Source: Candidatus Nitrospira allomarina
GTDB lineage: Bacteria; Nitrospirota; Nitrospiria; Nitrospirales; UBA8639
Direction: 5' to 3'
NCBI RefSeq assembly: GCF_032050975.1
Contig: NZ_CP116967.1
Coordinates: 3,159,001 to 3,223,000, forward strand
DNA length: 64,000 nucleotides
In this document: positions 27,863 through 38,535 of the stretch, one piece after another
How positions within the stretch are numbered: position 1 is the stretch's first letter
Layout: each line of letters starts with the position of its first letter
Made by a program: the position numbers and the translations under genes
Notes under the pieces: model-generated
Told to the model about the DNA's origin: nothing
What the model saw: only the letters and a program-made list of their open reading frames with translations
Databases searched by the model: none

Positions 27863-28900
27863 ATGAATGATCGATTTTTAAAAGCCTGCTTGCGTCAACC
27901 CGTAGACCGAACCCCTGTCTGGTTTATGCGGCAAGCGGGTCGATACATGGAAGAGTACCAGGCTATCCGACGCAAGCATTCTATTTTGGAAGTATGCAAA
28001 ACGCCGGCGTTAGCTGCCGAGGTCACGCTTCAACCTATTAATCGCTTTGATCTGGATGCAGCGATCATTTTTGCGGATATTCTATTGCCCCTCCAAGCCA
28101 TGGGATTAAACCTGGAATTTGTTGAGGGGAAAGGTCCGGTCATTGATAACCCGATACGAGGTGAGATGGGAATAGTGGATCTGCGTCCGGTCGATGGCGA
28201 GGCCTTTGCCTATGCCGGAGAAGCCATTCGCCAGGCACTTCAGGCCCTCGATAATCGAGTTCCGTTACTGGGATTTGCCGGAGCGCCGTTTACATTAGCC
28301 AGTTATGCGATTGAAGGCGGAAGCTCGCGTGACTATGCCCGAACCAAGCACTTAATGTTCTCGCAGCCGACCGTGTGGCATCAATTGATGTCCAAACTGT
28401 CCGTGGTTGTTGTGGAGTATTTACGAGTACAAAGTCGAGCAGGGGCACAAGCCATTCAACTCTTTGACAGTTGGGTCGGGTGTTTAAGTCCTGGCGATTA
28501 TGAAGAATACGTCCTTCCTCATGTGCAAAATATTTTCTCCGCCTTACGGGTTGAGGGGATTCCCCTCATCTATTTTGGAACGGGGACGACCGGCCTTCTC
28601 TCGCTGATGCGAAAGGCGGGAAGCGACGTGATGGGTGTCGATTGGCGGGTTCGTTTGGATGAAGCATGGGGCACTATCGGGTTTGATGTGAGCATTCAAG
28701 GCAATCTGGATCCCCTGGTTCTGTTCGCCCCAGAAAAAGAAATCGAGCGCCGGGTGAAGGATATTATGCAGCAAGCCGGCGGCAGGCCCGGTCACATTTT
28801 CAACTTGGGTCACGGAATTCTTCCCAATACCCCTTTACACAGCGTTGAATTTGCCATTGAATGTGTTCGCCGGTTTTCAACGGCTTCCTCACGTGAATGA
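27863..28900 (+). CDS. hemE: Uroporphyrinogen decarboxylase HemE
   Basis: Removes four acetate carboxyls from uroporphyrinogen III to give coproporphyrinogen III in haem synthesis. About 345 residues. The N-terminal signature RTPVWFMRQAGRYMEEY is diagnostic, and GFAGAPFTLASYAIEGG, the catalytic Asp region and HIFNLGHGILPNTP follow. The frame opens further upstream (27827, 27854), but MNDRFLKACLRQPVD is the family start. It is followed by a protoporphyrinogen-oxidase-type gene. Confidence 0.97.
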   Translation: MNDRFLKACLRQPVDRTPVWFMRQAGRYMEEYQAIRRKHSILEVCKTPALAAEVTLQPINRFDLDAAIIFADILLPLQAMGLNLEFVEGKGPVIDNPIRGEMGIVDLRPVDGEAFAYAGEAIRQALQALDNRVPLLGFAGAPFTLASYAIEGGSSRDYARTKHLMFSQPTVWHQLMSKLSVVVVEYLRVQSRAGAQAIQLFDSWVGCLSPGDYEEYVLPHVQNIFSALRVEGIPLIYFGTGTTGLLSLMRKAGSDVMGVDWRVRLDEAWGTIGFDVSIQGNLDPLVLFAPEKEIERRVKDIMQQAGGRPGHIFNLGHGILPNTPLHSVEFAIECVRRFSTASSRE

Positions 28901-29010
28901 TGTAGCGGGACTTTTCCCCTGTCCGATTTCTTCCCTTCCTCCATGAAAACCTGTTTATTTCAAAGTCTTAGCCACATACATGCATTTCCATTTTGATTGC
29001 TTGGGACTTC

Positions 29011-30510
29011 ATGAGGAAAATTCCATACCAAGTCGTCATTGTCGGAGGGGGGATATCCGGACTGGCCACGGCCTATGCTCTCACGGAGGAGGGTGCGAAA
29101 ACACAGACACCCGTTCAATGCACAGTCGTTGAACGAGAGCCTCGGTGGGGTGGAAAAATTCTGACACATGTGACAGACAACTATCTGATTGAAGGTGGAC
29201 CTGACTCGTTCCTGACTTCCAAGCCCTGGGCTCTGGAAATGTGTCGCACGTTAGGACTTCAGGATCAGTTGATTTCTACCAACCCCCAACACAATCGGAC
29301 ATTTTCATTTTGCCGGGGAGCTTTGCGAGAACTGCCACAAGGCTTATTGGCCTTTCGGCCCCGACGGATTGATACGCTTGTTTCCAGCGGGCTCTTATCC
29401 TGGGGGGGGATGCTTCGCATGGCTGCCGAACGGTTCTGGCCAAAGCAGAATCCCTGGACGGCAGACGAATCTTTGGGAAAGTTTTTTCGTCGACGATTTG
29501 GCACCGAAGCCTTTGAAAATGTAATCGAACCGTTGGTGGCAGGTATCTATGCCGGGGATGCAGATGAACTGAGTATTGAGTCGACCTTTCCTCGATTTCG
29601 CGAATTAGAGCGCGAACATGGCAGTGTCATTAAGGGCATGCGAAAGGCTCTGGCCAGCGCGCCCCCGGCCCCGCCTTCCTCCGGCGCAGCCATGACCATG
29701 TTTATGTCGCTTCGTGGTGGATTAAGTGAACTCATTCAGGCTGTGGTGGAGGCGTTGCGCAAACGTGGAGTAGGGTTGATGGCAGGGGTCGGGTGTCTGG
29801 AAATTCAATCTCCGACTCTGGAGTCAGGGGAATTTCACGTCATGTTGGAGAATGGAAATCGGCTTCCGGCTGATGCGGTCGTGTTGGCCACTCCGGCATA
29901 TCAGACCGCTCGTTTACTTCGTGTAATTCGCCCTGAAACAGCGAACCTGTTAGATGGGATTCCCTATGCTTCGACCGCGACGATTTCTATGGCCTATTCC
30001 GCTGAGTCTATTGCTTCACAGATACGAGGATTTGGATTTGTGGTGCCTCGGAAAGAACAACGCTCATTGCTAGCCGCAACCTGGACTTCGTTGAAATGGC
30101 CCGATCGCAGCCGGGCTGGAGAAACGCTGATCCGTTGTTACCTCGGAGGGCGAGGGCGAGAGACGGTTGTGGAGCAGGATGATAGCTCCCTTGTGAAATG
30201 TGTTCGTGGAGAATTGCTCTCTATGGTCGGAATCACAGCTGCCCCGACCTATACAGAAGTCCATCGATGGAGGCAGGGAATGCCTCAATACATACTTGGA
30301 CATCGGGATCGGTTGGCTAAGGTTCAGGAACAGTTGGCCCATTCTCCGGGTCTTTATGTCACGGGAGCTGGCTTGTATGGCATCGGTATCCCTGATTGTA
30401 TCCGGGAAGGCACGAAGGTTGGAAAGCAACTGCTACTGGATTATGCCGCGAACCATGGAATAAAAAATTCTGGGAGCACAGAATCCGGTGGAGGGGGCCA
30501 GGTCGGATAA
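29011..30510 (+). CDS. hemG: Protoporphyrinogen/coproporphyrinogen III oxidase (HemY/HemG type)
   Basis: FAD-dependent oxidase of late haem synthesis. About 499 residues: an FAD-binding start IVGGGISGLATAYAL, the region LIEGGPDSFLTSKPWALEM, the substrate-pocket stretch FENVIEPLVAGIYAGD and a C-terminal FAD loop VTGAGLYGIGIPDCIREG. These match the HemY family, not the flavodoxin-like HemG of E. coli. Whether it oxidises protoporphyrinogen or coproporphyrinogen cannot be told. ATG at 29011 is chosen over TTG at 28993. Its end overlaps the start region of the acylphosphatase frame. Confidence 0.93.
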   Translation: MRKIPYQVVIVGGGISGLATAYALTEEGAKTQTPVQCTVVEREPRWGGKILTHVTDNYLIEGGPDSFLTSKPWALEMCRTLGLQDQLISTNPQHNRTFSFCRGALRELPQGLLAFRPRRIDTLVSSGLLSWGGMLRMAAERFWPKQNPWTADESLGKFFRRRFGTEAFENVIEPLVAGIYAGDADELSIESTFPRFRELEREHGSVIKGMRKALASAPPAPPSSGAAMTMFMSLRGGLSELIQAVVEALRKRGVGLMAGVGCLEIQSPTLESGEFHVMLENGNRLPADAVVLATPAYQTARLLRVIRPETANLLDGIPYASTATISMAYSAESIASQIRGFGFVVPRKEQRSLLAATWTSLKWPDRSRAGETLIRCYLGGRGRETVVEQDDSSLVKCVRGELLSMVGITAAPTYTEVHRWRQGMPQYILGHRDRLAKVQEQLAHSPGLYVTGAGLYGIGIPDCIREGTKVGKQLLLDYAANHGIKNSGSTESGGGGQVG

Positions 30511-30523
30511 CGTGGAAGAGCAC

Positions 30524-30814
30524 ATGGAAGCGATTGTTCGGGCTCATGTCCATGTCAGTGGAAAAGTTCAAGGAGTCGGGTTTCGAGCGTTTGTGCAAAT
30601 GCAGGCCAACCAAATGGCATTACATGGGTGGGTGCGAAACCTTGCTGAAGGAGGAGTCGAATTGGAAGTAGAAGGGCCTCAAGCATCTGTTCATACCTTT
30701 TTTGAAGCCATTCACGAAGGACCTCCTCTCTCTCGAGTTCTTCAGGTAACGGTTGACTGGAAAGACCCAAACAGGCAAACTGAAGGGTTTCATGTCCTTC
30801 GTACTTCTCTGTAA
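30524..30814 (+). CDS. acyP: Acylphosphatase
   Basis: 96 residues, the normal size. It contains the phosphate-binding loop GKVQGVGFRAFVQ with the catalytic Arg and the later catalytic Asn in GWVRNLAEGGVELEVEG. It hydrolyses acyl phosphates. MEAIVRAHVHVSG at 30524 is the family-like start, 13 bases beyond the preceding stop; the frame opens at 30488 inside the previous gene. Confidence 0.93.
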   Translation: MEAIVRAHVHVSGKVQGVGFRAFVQMQANQMALHGWVRNLAEGGVELEVEGPQASVHTFFEAIHEGPPLSRVLQVTVDWKDPNRQTEGFHVLRTSL

Positions 30815-30898
30815 GGGATGGGGGCCTTGCGGATCGGGGAATTCCGATCTCAAACATTGAACCATTCACGGGCGTCATCAAGGTTGAGTCGTGATTTC

Positions 30899-31414
30899 AT
30901 GAACTATAAAGCACATATTCGTGAGGTCCCGGATTTTCCTAAGCCGGGTATCCTTTTTTACGATATTACGCCCTTATTAAATAATCCTGTTTGTTTTCGA
31001 TCCATCATCGATGAGTGCATTCGTCACTATCAGGATGCCGGTATTACCAGAGTGGTTGGCATTGAATCGCGAGGATTTATCTTGGGGAGCCCATTGGCCT
31101 ATCACTTGAATGCCGGCTTTGTTCCTGTTCGGAAGCCCGGCAAATTGCCGGCCGATGTGTTTGAAGTCAATTATAATTTAGAATATGGCTCGACGACTTT
31201 GGCGATTCATCGTGATGCGATTCAAAAGGGAGAGCGAGTGCTTGTGGTTGATGATCTCCTTGCCACTGGAGGGACGGCCGGGGCGACCGTCCATCTGATT
31301 CAGCAATTGGGTGGCGATATTGCCGGCGTGGTATTTTTAGTCGAATTGCTGAAGCTCGATGGACGAAACAAATTGAACGGGTGTGACATTCACTCCCTGA
31401 TTACCTATGAGTAA
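30899..31414 (+). CDS. apt: Adenine phosphoribosyltransferase
   Basis: About 171 residues. Salvages adenine to AMP with PRPP. N-terminal REVPDFPKPGILFYDITPLL is the APT signature; the PRPP-binding loop reads RVLVVDDLLATGGTA. The ATG at 30899 matches the family start; residues encoded from 30818 do not align. It is 85 bases past the acylphosphatase gene. Confidence 0.95.
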   Translation: MNYKAHIREVPDFPKPGILFYDITPLLNNPVCFRSIIDECIRHYQDAGITRVVGIESRGFILGSPLAYHLNAGFVPVRKPGKLPADVFEVNYNLEYGSTTLAIHRDAIQKGERVLVVDDLLATGGTAGATVHLIQQLGGDIAGVVFLVELLKLDGRNKLNGCDIHSLITYE

Positions 31415-31523
31415 GAACATAGACTATCGTATTGCCGCATGATGCAACGGGGAAGGTGTCCGCAATACATCCTCCTGTCGTGTGAGAGAATGGTTAACTT
31501 TGGAAGGAAGAAAGGAATGTAGT

Positions 31524-32039
31524 ATGGCCGAAAGACCAGTCAAGAAAGAAACCAAAACCACGGCCTCCGCCGGAACAAAAAAAGGTCCGGCAAAAGGCCC
31601 CTCAAAAGCCACTTCCCCAACTCCCGCCTCGCGGAAGCCCGCGAAAGCGCCAACAGAAGATCGTCATGTCGCATTAAAGGAAATTCTCCTGGCGAAACGA
31701 GAAGCGCTGATTCAAGAAATCAAACAACAGCTTGGACAATCAGTGACAGAAGAACAACAACGCCGGCTGGAAGCCGCCATGGATAGCGGGGACCAGGCGC
31801 TGGTGGATTTGGATCGCGAAATGGGGATTTCGCTTCAGGAAATGCGAAACCGTGAACGCCAATTGATTGATGACGCCTTGGATAGTTTGGATGAAGGTAC
31901 CTATGGCGTGTGCGCGGAATGTGGCGGAGAAATTAATGAAAAGCGTTTGCAAGCGCTTCCGTTTGCGCGTTTGTGCGTCGAGTGTAAATCCAAACGTGAA
32001 CTGATGGAAAAGATTGAACGATCGGAACAGCGGCAATAA
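31524..32039 (+). CDS. DksA/TraR-family zinc-finger protein
   Basis: About 171 residues. A Lys/Ala/Pro/Thr-rich N-terminal extension (first 40 residues) precedes a coiled coil (about 45-115) and a C4 zinc finger (CAECGGEI, then LCVECKSK). DksA-type proteins insert their coiled coil in the RNA polymerase secondary channel; the coiled-coil tip here does not show the DxxDxA motif clearly, so ppGpp-linked action is not certain. A ribosome site (AAGGAA) precedes ATG at 31524. Confidence 0.88.
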   Translation: MAERPVKKETKTTASAGTKKGPAKGPSKATSPTPASRKPAKAPTEDRHVALKEILLAKREALIQEIKQQLGQSVTEEQQRRLEAAMDSGDQALVDLDREMGISLQEMRNRERQLIDDALDSLDEGTYGVCAECGGEINEKRLQALPFARLCVECKSKRELMEKIERSEQRQ

Positions 32040-32237
32040 CTATCAGGTTTGCCGCTTCTGTTCTTTCATGTCTAGCTGGAATTGGCTTACACCCATCCAA
32101 ATTGGCATTGGTGTTTTTCACCTTCAACTATCCTCCCACCAACACTTGAGCCTGTGACTGTTCATTCCTTTACAAAAAAATCCAGATCCATTTGATAGGC
32201 GGGAGAAAAAGAGTGCAAGGGCGGCTCTGATAAGCTC

Positions 32238-32918
32238 ATGTCAAAGATTGTTGTTCTGGCAAGTGGCGGGTTGGATTCGACGGTGACGGCCGCCATTGCT
32301 AAATCAGAAGGAGATGAGCTGTATTTCTTAACTGTTGATTATGGGCAACGCCATCGAACGGAAATCGAATGTGCGCAAAAAATTTCTGAATATTTTGAGG
32401 TCAAAGAACACAAACTTATTCGATTGGACTTGCGAACCTTCGGTGGATCGGCGCTAACCGATCAGATTCCCGTCCCCACTAATCGAACCGGACGGGAACG
32501 TGCACAGCAAATTCCCGTCACCTATGTTCCGGCCAGAAATACAATATTCTTGAGTCTGGCGCTGGCCTATGCGGAAGTGTTGAATGCCACCAGCATATTT
32601 TTTGGGGCCAATATTCGTGACTATTCCGGCTATCCGGATTGTCGGCCTGAATTTATTCAGGCCTTCAAGGAGGTGGCTCGTCTTGGCACCCGAATGGGAT
32701 TGGAAGGCCAACCGGTCGACATTCTCGCCCCGCTACTCTTTTTGACCAAGCGTGAGATCATCCAAAAAGGGCATGCCTTAGGGGTGCCTTTTCAATGGAC
32801 CAATAGTTGTTATAATCCAGGTCTACAAAACCAACCGTGCGGGCACTGTGATAGTTGCGTGATTCGTCAAGAAGGATTTAAGGAGGCACAACTTCCTGAT
32901 CCGCTACTCGCCAGATAA
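32238..32918 (+). CDS. queC: 7-cyano-7-deazaguanine synthase QueC
   Basis: 226 residues. ATP-dependent conversion of CDG to preQ0 in the queuosine pathway. PP-loop LASGGLDSTVTAAIA near residues 7-21 and the C-terminal zinc site with four Cys (CYNPGLQNQPCGHCDSC) are intact. No queD, queE or queF is adjacent. No preQ1 riboswitch was noticed upstream. Confidence 0.96.
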   Translation: MSKIVVLASGGLDSTVTAAIAKSEGDELYFLTVDYGQRHRTEIECAQKISEYFEVKEHKLIRLDLRTFGGSALTDQIPVPTNRTGRERAQQIPVTYVPARNTIFLSLALAYAEVLNATSIFFGANIRDYSGYPDCRPEFIQAFKEVARLGTRMGLEGQPVDILAPLLFLTKREIIQKGHALGVPFQWTNSCYNPGLQNQPCGHCDSCVIRQEGFKEAQLPDPLLAR

Positions 32919-32975
32919 ATGTGGGACCGTGGCCCCCTCTGATTGCGAACGGGTCTGGTATAAAGGAACGTGGAC

Positions 32976-33404
32976 ATGAACAATCATTATAGGCGAACAA
33001 TACTCAGCGGTGTGGCAGGGGTTCTTTGTTGGGTTGTCGTTGGATGTTCTGAGAATGGGACGAATGCCCGGGAATCCTCTCCGCCTGCTACCATCGCCCA
33101 AGTATCGGTAGAGAAAGACCTGCCAGAAGAATTCAAAGACGGCGAGACAAAATTCAATACATTTTGTTCTCCCTGCCATGGAGTGCAGGCCGTGGGAACG
33201 GCTCAAGGTCCCCCCTTGGTGAATAAAATCTATGAGCCCAGTCACCATGCGGATTTCGCGTTTCAGCGGGCTGCGGCTCAAGGGGTCAAAGCCCACCATT
33301 GGAAGTTTGGGAACATGCCGAAGATCGAAGGCGTGACTGCAGATGACGTCACGCAGATTATTGGCTATGTTCGGTGGCTTCAGCGCCAAGCTGGAATTTC
33401 CTAG
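32976..33404 (+). CDS. Monohaem c-type cytochrome, predicted lipoprotein
   Basis: About 142 residues. A lipoprotein signal ends in VVVGC (Cys24), then one haem site CSPCH at 64-68 and a likely axial Met in FGNMPKIEG near residue 112. The size and layout fit a small electron carrier anchored in the membrane facing the periplasm. AAGGA at 32963-32967 points to ATG 32976 rather than GTG 32970. It is followed at once by the palindromic repeat. Confidence 0.92.
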   Translation: MNNHYRRTILSGVAGVLCWVVVGCSENGTNARESSPPATIAQVSVEKDLPEEFKDGETKFNTFCSPCHGVQAVGTAQGPPLVNKIYEPSHHADFAFQRAAAQGVKAHHWKFGNMPKIEGVTADDVTQIIGYVRWLQRQAGIS

Positions 33405-33409
33405 AGCGA

Positions 33410-33524
33410 GTGTTGAAAAATGCCGCCAGCGGCGTTCTCGCCGCTTGAACGTGCTCACGTACTTCTCCGTACGCTACGCTCGCCCAAGCGGCTGCGGCCT
33501 TGCTGGACGAGCCATTTTGAACAC
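33410..33524. repeat. 115-bp imperfect palindromic element (MITE/REP-like)
   Basis: The ends are inverted copies (GTGTTGAAAAATG at left, CATTTTGAACAC at right). The interior folds back on itself, for example CCAGC with GCTGG, GCCGCTTG with CAAGCGGC, and GTAC flanking a short TTCTCC tip. It can form one long hairpin and lies between convergent genes, where it may also end transcription. I recall very similar intergenic elements in Nitrospira genomes, unchecked here. Confidence 0.75.
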
Positions 33525-33625
33525 TCCCTTATTTTTCCTCGTTGGGGTTTCCGTCATTCATCTAAGGCAAAATATGAGAAATATTCAACAGCCTCTCAGA
33601 CATCGCGGGATGTCGTCCAAAACGT

Positions 33626-35389
33626 TCACGGCATACTTCGTTCCAGTTCAGTAACTAGCCCACGGATCCGTGTAAATCCCGCCTGCCAGAATGTCGTAGA
33701 GTTCATATCTACCTGTAGGGGTTTGAGCAGGTCTTGAGGACTGGCCGACCCACCTCCTGACAGCAATTGCAGGTATCGAGGGACGAATGAAGGCCCTTCT
33801 GCTTGATAGCGTTGAAACAACGACAAGACTAATAGACTGCCAAAGCTGTAGGCGTAGCAATAAAACGGACTGGCAAAGATATGAGGAATGGCTAACCATT
33901 CCCATTGAAACTCCTTGTCCACGGGTAGGCGAGGCCCGAATTGCTCACGAAGAAGGGTCAGATAGGTTTGAGCGAGAGCATCTATGGTCGCGCCTTGTTG
34001 AATCATGTGATGGGCTTGCCGTTCAAATTGAACAAAGTAGGCCTGTCGCATAATGGTGGCATACGCATCGTCGAGTTGATCGACAAGAAGTCCCGCCCTG
34101 ACCTTCGGGTCATTTTCCTGTTGGAGAAGTAAATCGGAGAGCAGGTGCTCGCCAAACACAGAGGCCGTTTCCGCCAGAGGGAGCGACGAATGAAACGTGA
34201 AGATGGAATGCTCCCTTGCCATCATCGCGTGGACGGCATGACCCAGTTCATGTGCTAAGGTCGAGACATCACGGGGCTCTCCGGTGAAATTTACCAGGAC
34301 ATAAGGAGTCTGCGTGGGGAGCACGCTATAGCAAAAAGCTCCGCCCATTTTGCCGGGCCGAATCGCGGCATCAAGGTGATTCTCTTCAAGAACCCGCTTC
34401 GCCCGTTGGGCCAATTCCGGGGAAAAGGCTTGATACGCTTCCATCACTATCTCTTTCGCCCGGGCAAAAGAATATTTGGATTTCTTCGCCGCGAAGGGAG
34501 CATAGAGATCGTAACGTTGAAACTGTTTTATCTTCAGTAGCCGTGCCTTTAACCGAAAATATTCCTGGAAAATGACGGCATTCTTTCGGCAGGTTTTGAG
34601 CAGAGCATCGACGGCTTTTTCGGGGACATCATTCGTGACATTGCGCACGGCCATAGGAGAAGCGTAATGCCGCAAGGTGAGGCCTTCATTTCCCCAATCC
34701 TGAACCAGGCTTTTATACATTTCTCCAAGGACATCCCGGTGTTCACCATAAACCTTGAATAGCGCGTGGTAGGCTCCTCGACGAACAGAAGGCAGGGGAT
34801 GCCGGACATATCCCATGAGTTGTTCGCGGGTCAGACGGGTCGTCCGGCCTTTCACTTTCATGGGAAATGTCAAACTATTCGTGGTGACGCCATACAATGT
34901 TTCGAGAGCCTGGCGACCGGTCGTACTTTTAATGGTTAAAATCCGTTCTTCAGGCTCACTCAAGGTATGGGGTGTGAAACGAGTCAGGGTCTCCAGATGG
35001 TACCGAAACCGCTCGGCTTTTGCGGTTAGCCGGGCCGCATTGGTGGGATCGAGGCTTTGCCACCAGAGGTCAAGAAAGACCAGTCGATTAGAACAGTCTG
35101 TCAGTCTGTTTCGTACCTGGGTGTCAAATGCGCGGGCTTCTTGATTTTTCGTATTTTCTGAAAACCATAAAAACGAAAAGGCCCGCAACGTCGTCATGTA
35201 CTCGGTGACGGTTTCGTATTGCTCCCAGATTTTCTTGAAACGGGCGGCAGAAATATCCGGGGATAACTGCGGTCGTGTTGCCTCGAGTTCGGAAATGAGG
35301 GAGTCAAGCTTGTTGGTGATCCGCTTGAAGTCTTTGGTCGGATGGCGCAAGAGACCTTGAAGGTCCCAGGATGGAAGAGTCTTCGACAT
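33626..35389 (-). CDS. pepF: M3-family oligoendopeptidase F
   Basis: 587 residues, cytosolic zinc metallopeptidase that cleaves short peptides. The zinc motif HELGH lies in STLAHELGHAVHAMM, with the third ligand Glu in LAETASVFGEHLL. The N-terminal helical part (about residues 1-200) and the substrate-channel region (YCYAYSFGSLLVLSL) match PepF. It has a long coding frame with no break. A 12-bp gap with AAGGAGC precedes the ATG on the minus strand. Confidence 0.94.
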   Translation of the reverse strand: MSKTLPSWDLQGLLRHPTKDFKRITNKLDSLISELEATRPQLSPDISAARFKKIWEQYETVTEYMTTLRAFSFLWFSENTKNQEARAFDTQVRNRLTDCSNRLVFLDLWWQSLDPTNAARLTAKAERFRYHLETLTRFTPHTLSEPEERILTIKSTTGRQALETLYGVTTNSLTFPMKVKGRTTRLTREQLMGYVRHPLPSVRRGAYHALFKVYGEHRDVLGEMYKSLVQDWGNEGLTLRHYASPMAVRNVTNDVPEKAVDALLKTCRKNAVIFQEYFRLKARLLKIKQFQRYDLYAPFAAKKSKYSFARAKEIVMEAYQAFSPELAQRAKRVLEENHLDAAIRPGKMGGAFCYSVLPTQTPYVLVNFTGEPRDVSTLAHELGHAVHAMMAREHSIFTFHSSLPLAETASVFGEHLLSDLLLQQENDPKVRAGLLVDQLDDAYATIMRQAYFVQFERQAHHMIQQGATIDALAQTYLTLLREQFGPRLPVDKEFQWEWLAIPHIFASPFYCYAYSFGSLLVLSLFQRYQAEGPSFVPRYLQLLSGGGSASPQDLLKPLQVDMNSTTFWQAGFTRIRGLVTELERSMP

Positions 35390-35774
35390 GTGTGCTCCTT
35401 AATGGGGATATAGTGAACAGTATATTCTATTTTTTAAGAGTGGTTGTGTCCTAATTCACTAAAGTTTCGGGGGACAGCCTTCGCCCTCTTTTCGCCGGTA
35501 TTTTACTCGGTGGAATTTTGGCTCTCTTCTGTGCTGGCTTGCCAGCCGAAGCCTTGGCGAAGGCTGGCGGAGGGGGTGGGAATTCGAAGTCGTGCGGGTC
35601 TGGCTATCCCCACACTCCCACTAGGGGGCCATGCCCACTCGTGCCTTCGCCAGGCTTCGGTCACCCCATGAAGGGGGCACACCCCCTTCAATACCCCCGT
35701 TCGAATCCCACTCAGTTATTGCGTGCCTCTTGGACCAATTGGTGATTTTAGAATTCAGTACGTCGTTTAGTTGC
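35390..35774. repeat. Non-coding block with tRNA-Ser fragment and nested inverted repeats
   Basis: No gene seen. Bases 35563-35581 repeat exactly 19 bases of the tRNA-Ser 3' end (35773-35791), with six more matching bases after a one-base insertion. The same motif returns inverted: GTGGGAATTCGAA at 35576-35588 against TTCGAATCCCAC at 35700-35711. A further inverted pair is 35548-35564 with 35643-35658. This looks like a remnant of an inserted or rearranged element beside the tRNA gene. Confidence 0.6.
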
Positions 35775-35862
35775 TGGCGGAGGGGGTGGGATTCGAACCC
35801 ACGGTCGCTTTCACGACGCCGGTTTTCAAGACCGGTCTATTCGACCACTCTAGCACCCCTCC
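35775..35862 (-). tRNA. tRNA-Ser (UGA anticodon)
   Basis: 88 bases on the minus strand including an encoded CCA. The acceptor stem GGAGGGG pairs with CCCCTCC, the anticodon stem ACCGG/CCGG(T) holds loop CTTGAAA giving anticodon TGA, a long variable arm follows, and the T-arm is GTGGG-TTCGAAT-CCCAC. The long variable arm is as expected for serine. serS lies 269 bases upstream on the same strand. Confidence 0.97.
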
Positions 35863-36130
35863 GAATTTTTTAGATTCAAAAACTTGAGGATTGTTGGTAG
35901 GACTGATTTTCACCCAATTGCGGCCCTAACTCCAATTGCCTGAAGACGTTCCATTTGACACGGGATGCAATGAATCTCATAAAGCTCTCCATCCAAGGCT
36001 ATAGTAGCCGACTGAAACGGGAATGTGAATTCTCTAGCATAAAGAAATTTGGTGGGACTCCACTAAAATTTTTTGGGTCATCCACGAGCTCGAAGATCCC
36101 ACATGAGGAAAGGGTTCATCAAAATTTCAC

Positions 36131-37438
<1,308 letters not shown>

Positions 37439-37513
37439 CTATCATGAGTCCCCATCTCAGTCAATGAATGCAAACTAGAAAACCTTTATCATTTCCGCCG
37501 CAGCCTAGCATCC

Positions 37514-37642
37514 ATGCCGTATCTCTTTCCTCATGAAGACGTGTTTGTTGTCGTGGTGAGTTTGATCATAGCGGGATTGCTGTTCTTTCGCTGGTATGTC
37601 GTTCAGGATCGTAAAAATGATTCATCTGGCTCCCAAAATTAA
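37514..37642 (+). CDS. Possible small single-pass membrane protein
   Basis: 42 residues, MPYLFPHEDVFVVVVSLIIA then a basic and polar C terminus ending in NDSSGSQN. The hydrophobic core (about residues 10-27) is followed by positive residues, like a small type of membrane-anchored peptide. No clear ribosome site; support is only the topology. Confidence 0.4.
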   Translation: MPYLFPHEDVFVVVVSLIIAGLLFFRWYVVQDRKNDSSGSQN

Positions 37643-37777
37643 CGATGTAGATTGTGCGTCTTCGCCATCCAAATAGATCAGCCATTCTTTCAACCTCATG
37701 TGACAAGGTGTGTGGTGTATTTGTGTTTTGCAGGAGCCCTCTTTATAATTCAACCCTTTTTTTTAATGTGAGGAATA

Positions 37778-38521
37778 ATGTTACCGACACTTGGAATCCC
37801 GCGTACAGATAATCGACGGGCGGATGAACTGCGGCCTGTCAAAATTACTCGTCCCTTTACCAAATATGCCGAAGGATCGGTGCTTATTGAAATGGGAGAG
37901 ACCAAGGTCGTGTGTACGGCCTCGGTGGAAGAAAAGGTTCCCCCTTTTTTACGGGACAAAGGACAAGGCTGGATTACCGCTGAGTATGGGATGTTGCCCC
38001 GGTCGACCCATGACCGGATGTCCCGTGAAGCCAGCAAAGGCAAGCAGGGTGGACGAACCCTGGAAATTCAACGGCTGGTGGGAAGATCGCTCAGGGCCGT
38101 CACGGATATGCATCAAATGGGAGAACGCTCCATTTGGATTGATTGTGATGTGATTCAAGCGGATGGGGGAACCAGGACTGCCTCTATCACGGGTGCCTAC
38201 ATTGCCCTGGCTGATGCCTTTACGACTTTGAAAGAGAAAGGGCTGATCAAGCAATGCCCGCTTCTGGATTATTTGGCGGCCATCAGTATTGGAAAGATTG
38301 CCGGGGAGATCCGGTTAGACCTGGCCTACGACGAAGACTCTCAAGCAGACGTGGATATGAATTTAGTCATGACCGGGAATGGGCGGATGGTTGAGGTGCA
38401 GGGAACCGCCGAACAATCTCCATTTTCCAAAAAAGATTTGGATGATTTTTTGGCCTTGGGATGGGAAGGGATTCAACGCTTGATTACCCTGCAGAAGGAG
38501 CTTATCGGCTCTATTGCCTAA
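37778..38521 (+). CDS. rph: Ribonuclease PH
   Basis: 247 residues. Phosphorolytic 3'-5' exonuclease trimming tRNA 3' ends. The core reads [20 protein letters not shown], then [10 protein letters not shown]-like active-site loop ([18 protein letters not shown]) and [28 protein letters not shown] binds phosphate and metal. It is followed by rdgB, the common rph-rdgB pair. Confidence 0.96.
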   Translation: MLPTLGIPRTDNRRADELRPVKITRPFTKYAEGSVLIEMGETKVVCTASVEEKVPPFLRDKGQGWITAEYGMLPRSTHDRMSREASKGKQGGRTLEIQRLVGRSLRAVTDMHQMGERSIWIDCDVIQADGGTRTASITGAYIALADAFTTLKEKGLIKQCPLLDYLAAISIGKIAGEIRLDLAYDEDSQADVDMNLVMTGNGRMVEVQGTAEQSPFSKKDLDDFLALGWEGIQRLITLQKELIGSIA

Positions 38522-38535
38522 GTTGGATAAGGGTG

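Noticed and set aside
33410-33524. CRISPR array
   Set aside because: The repeat is a single palindrome, not a series of equal repeats with spacers; no cas gene in the window.
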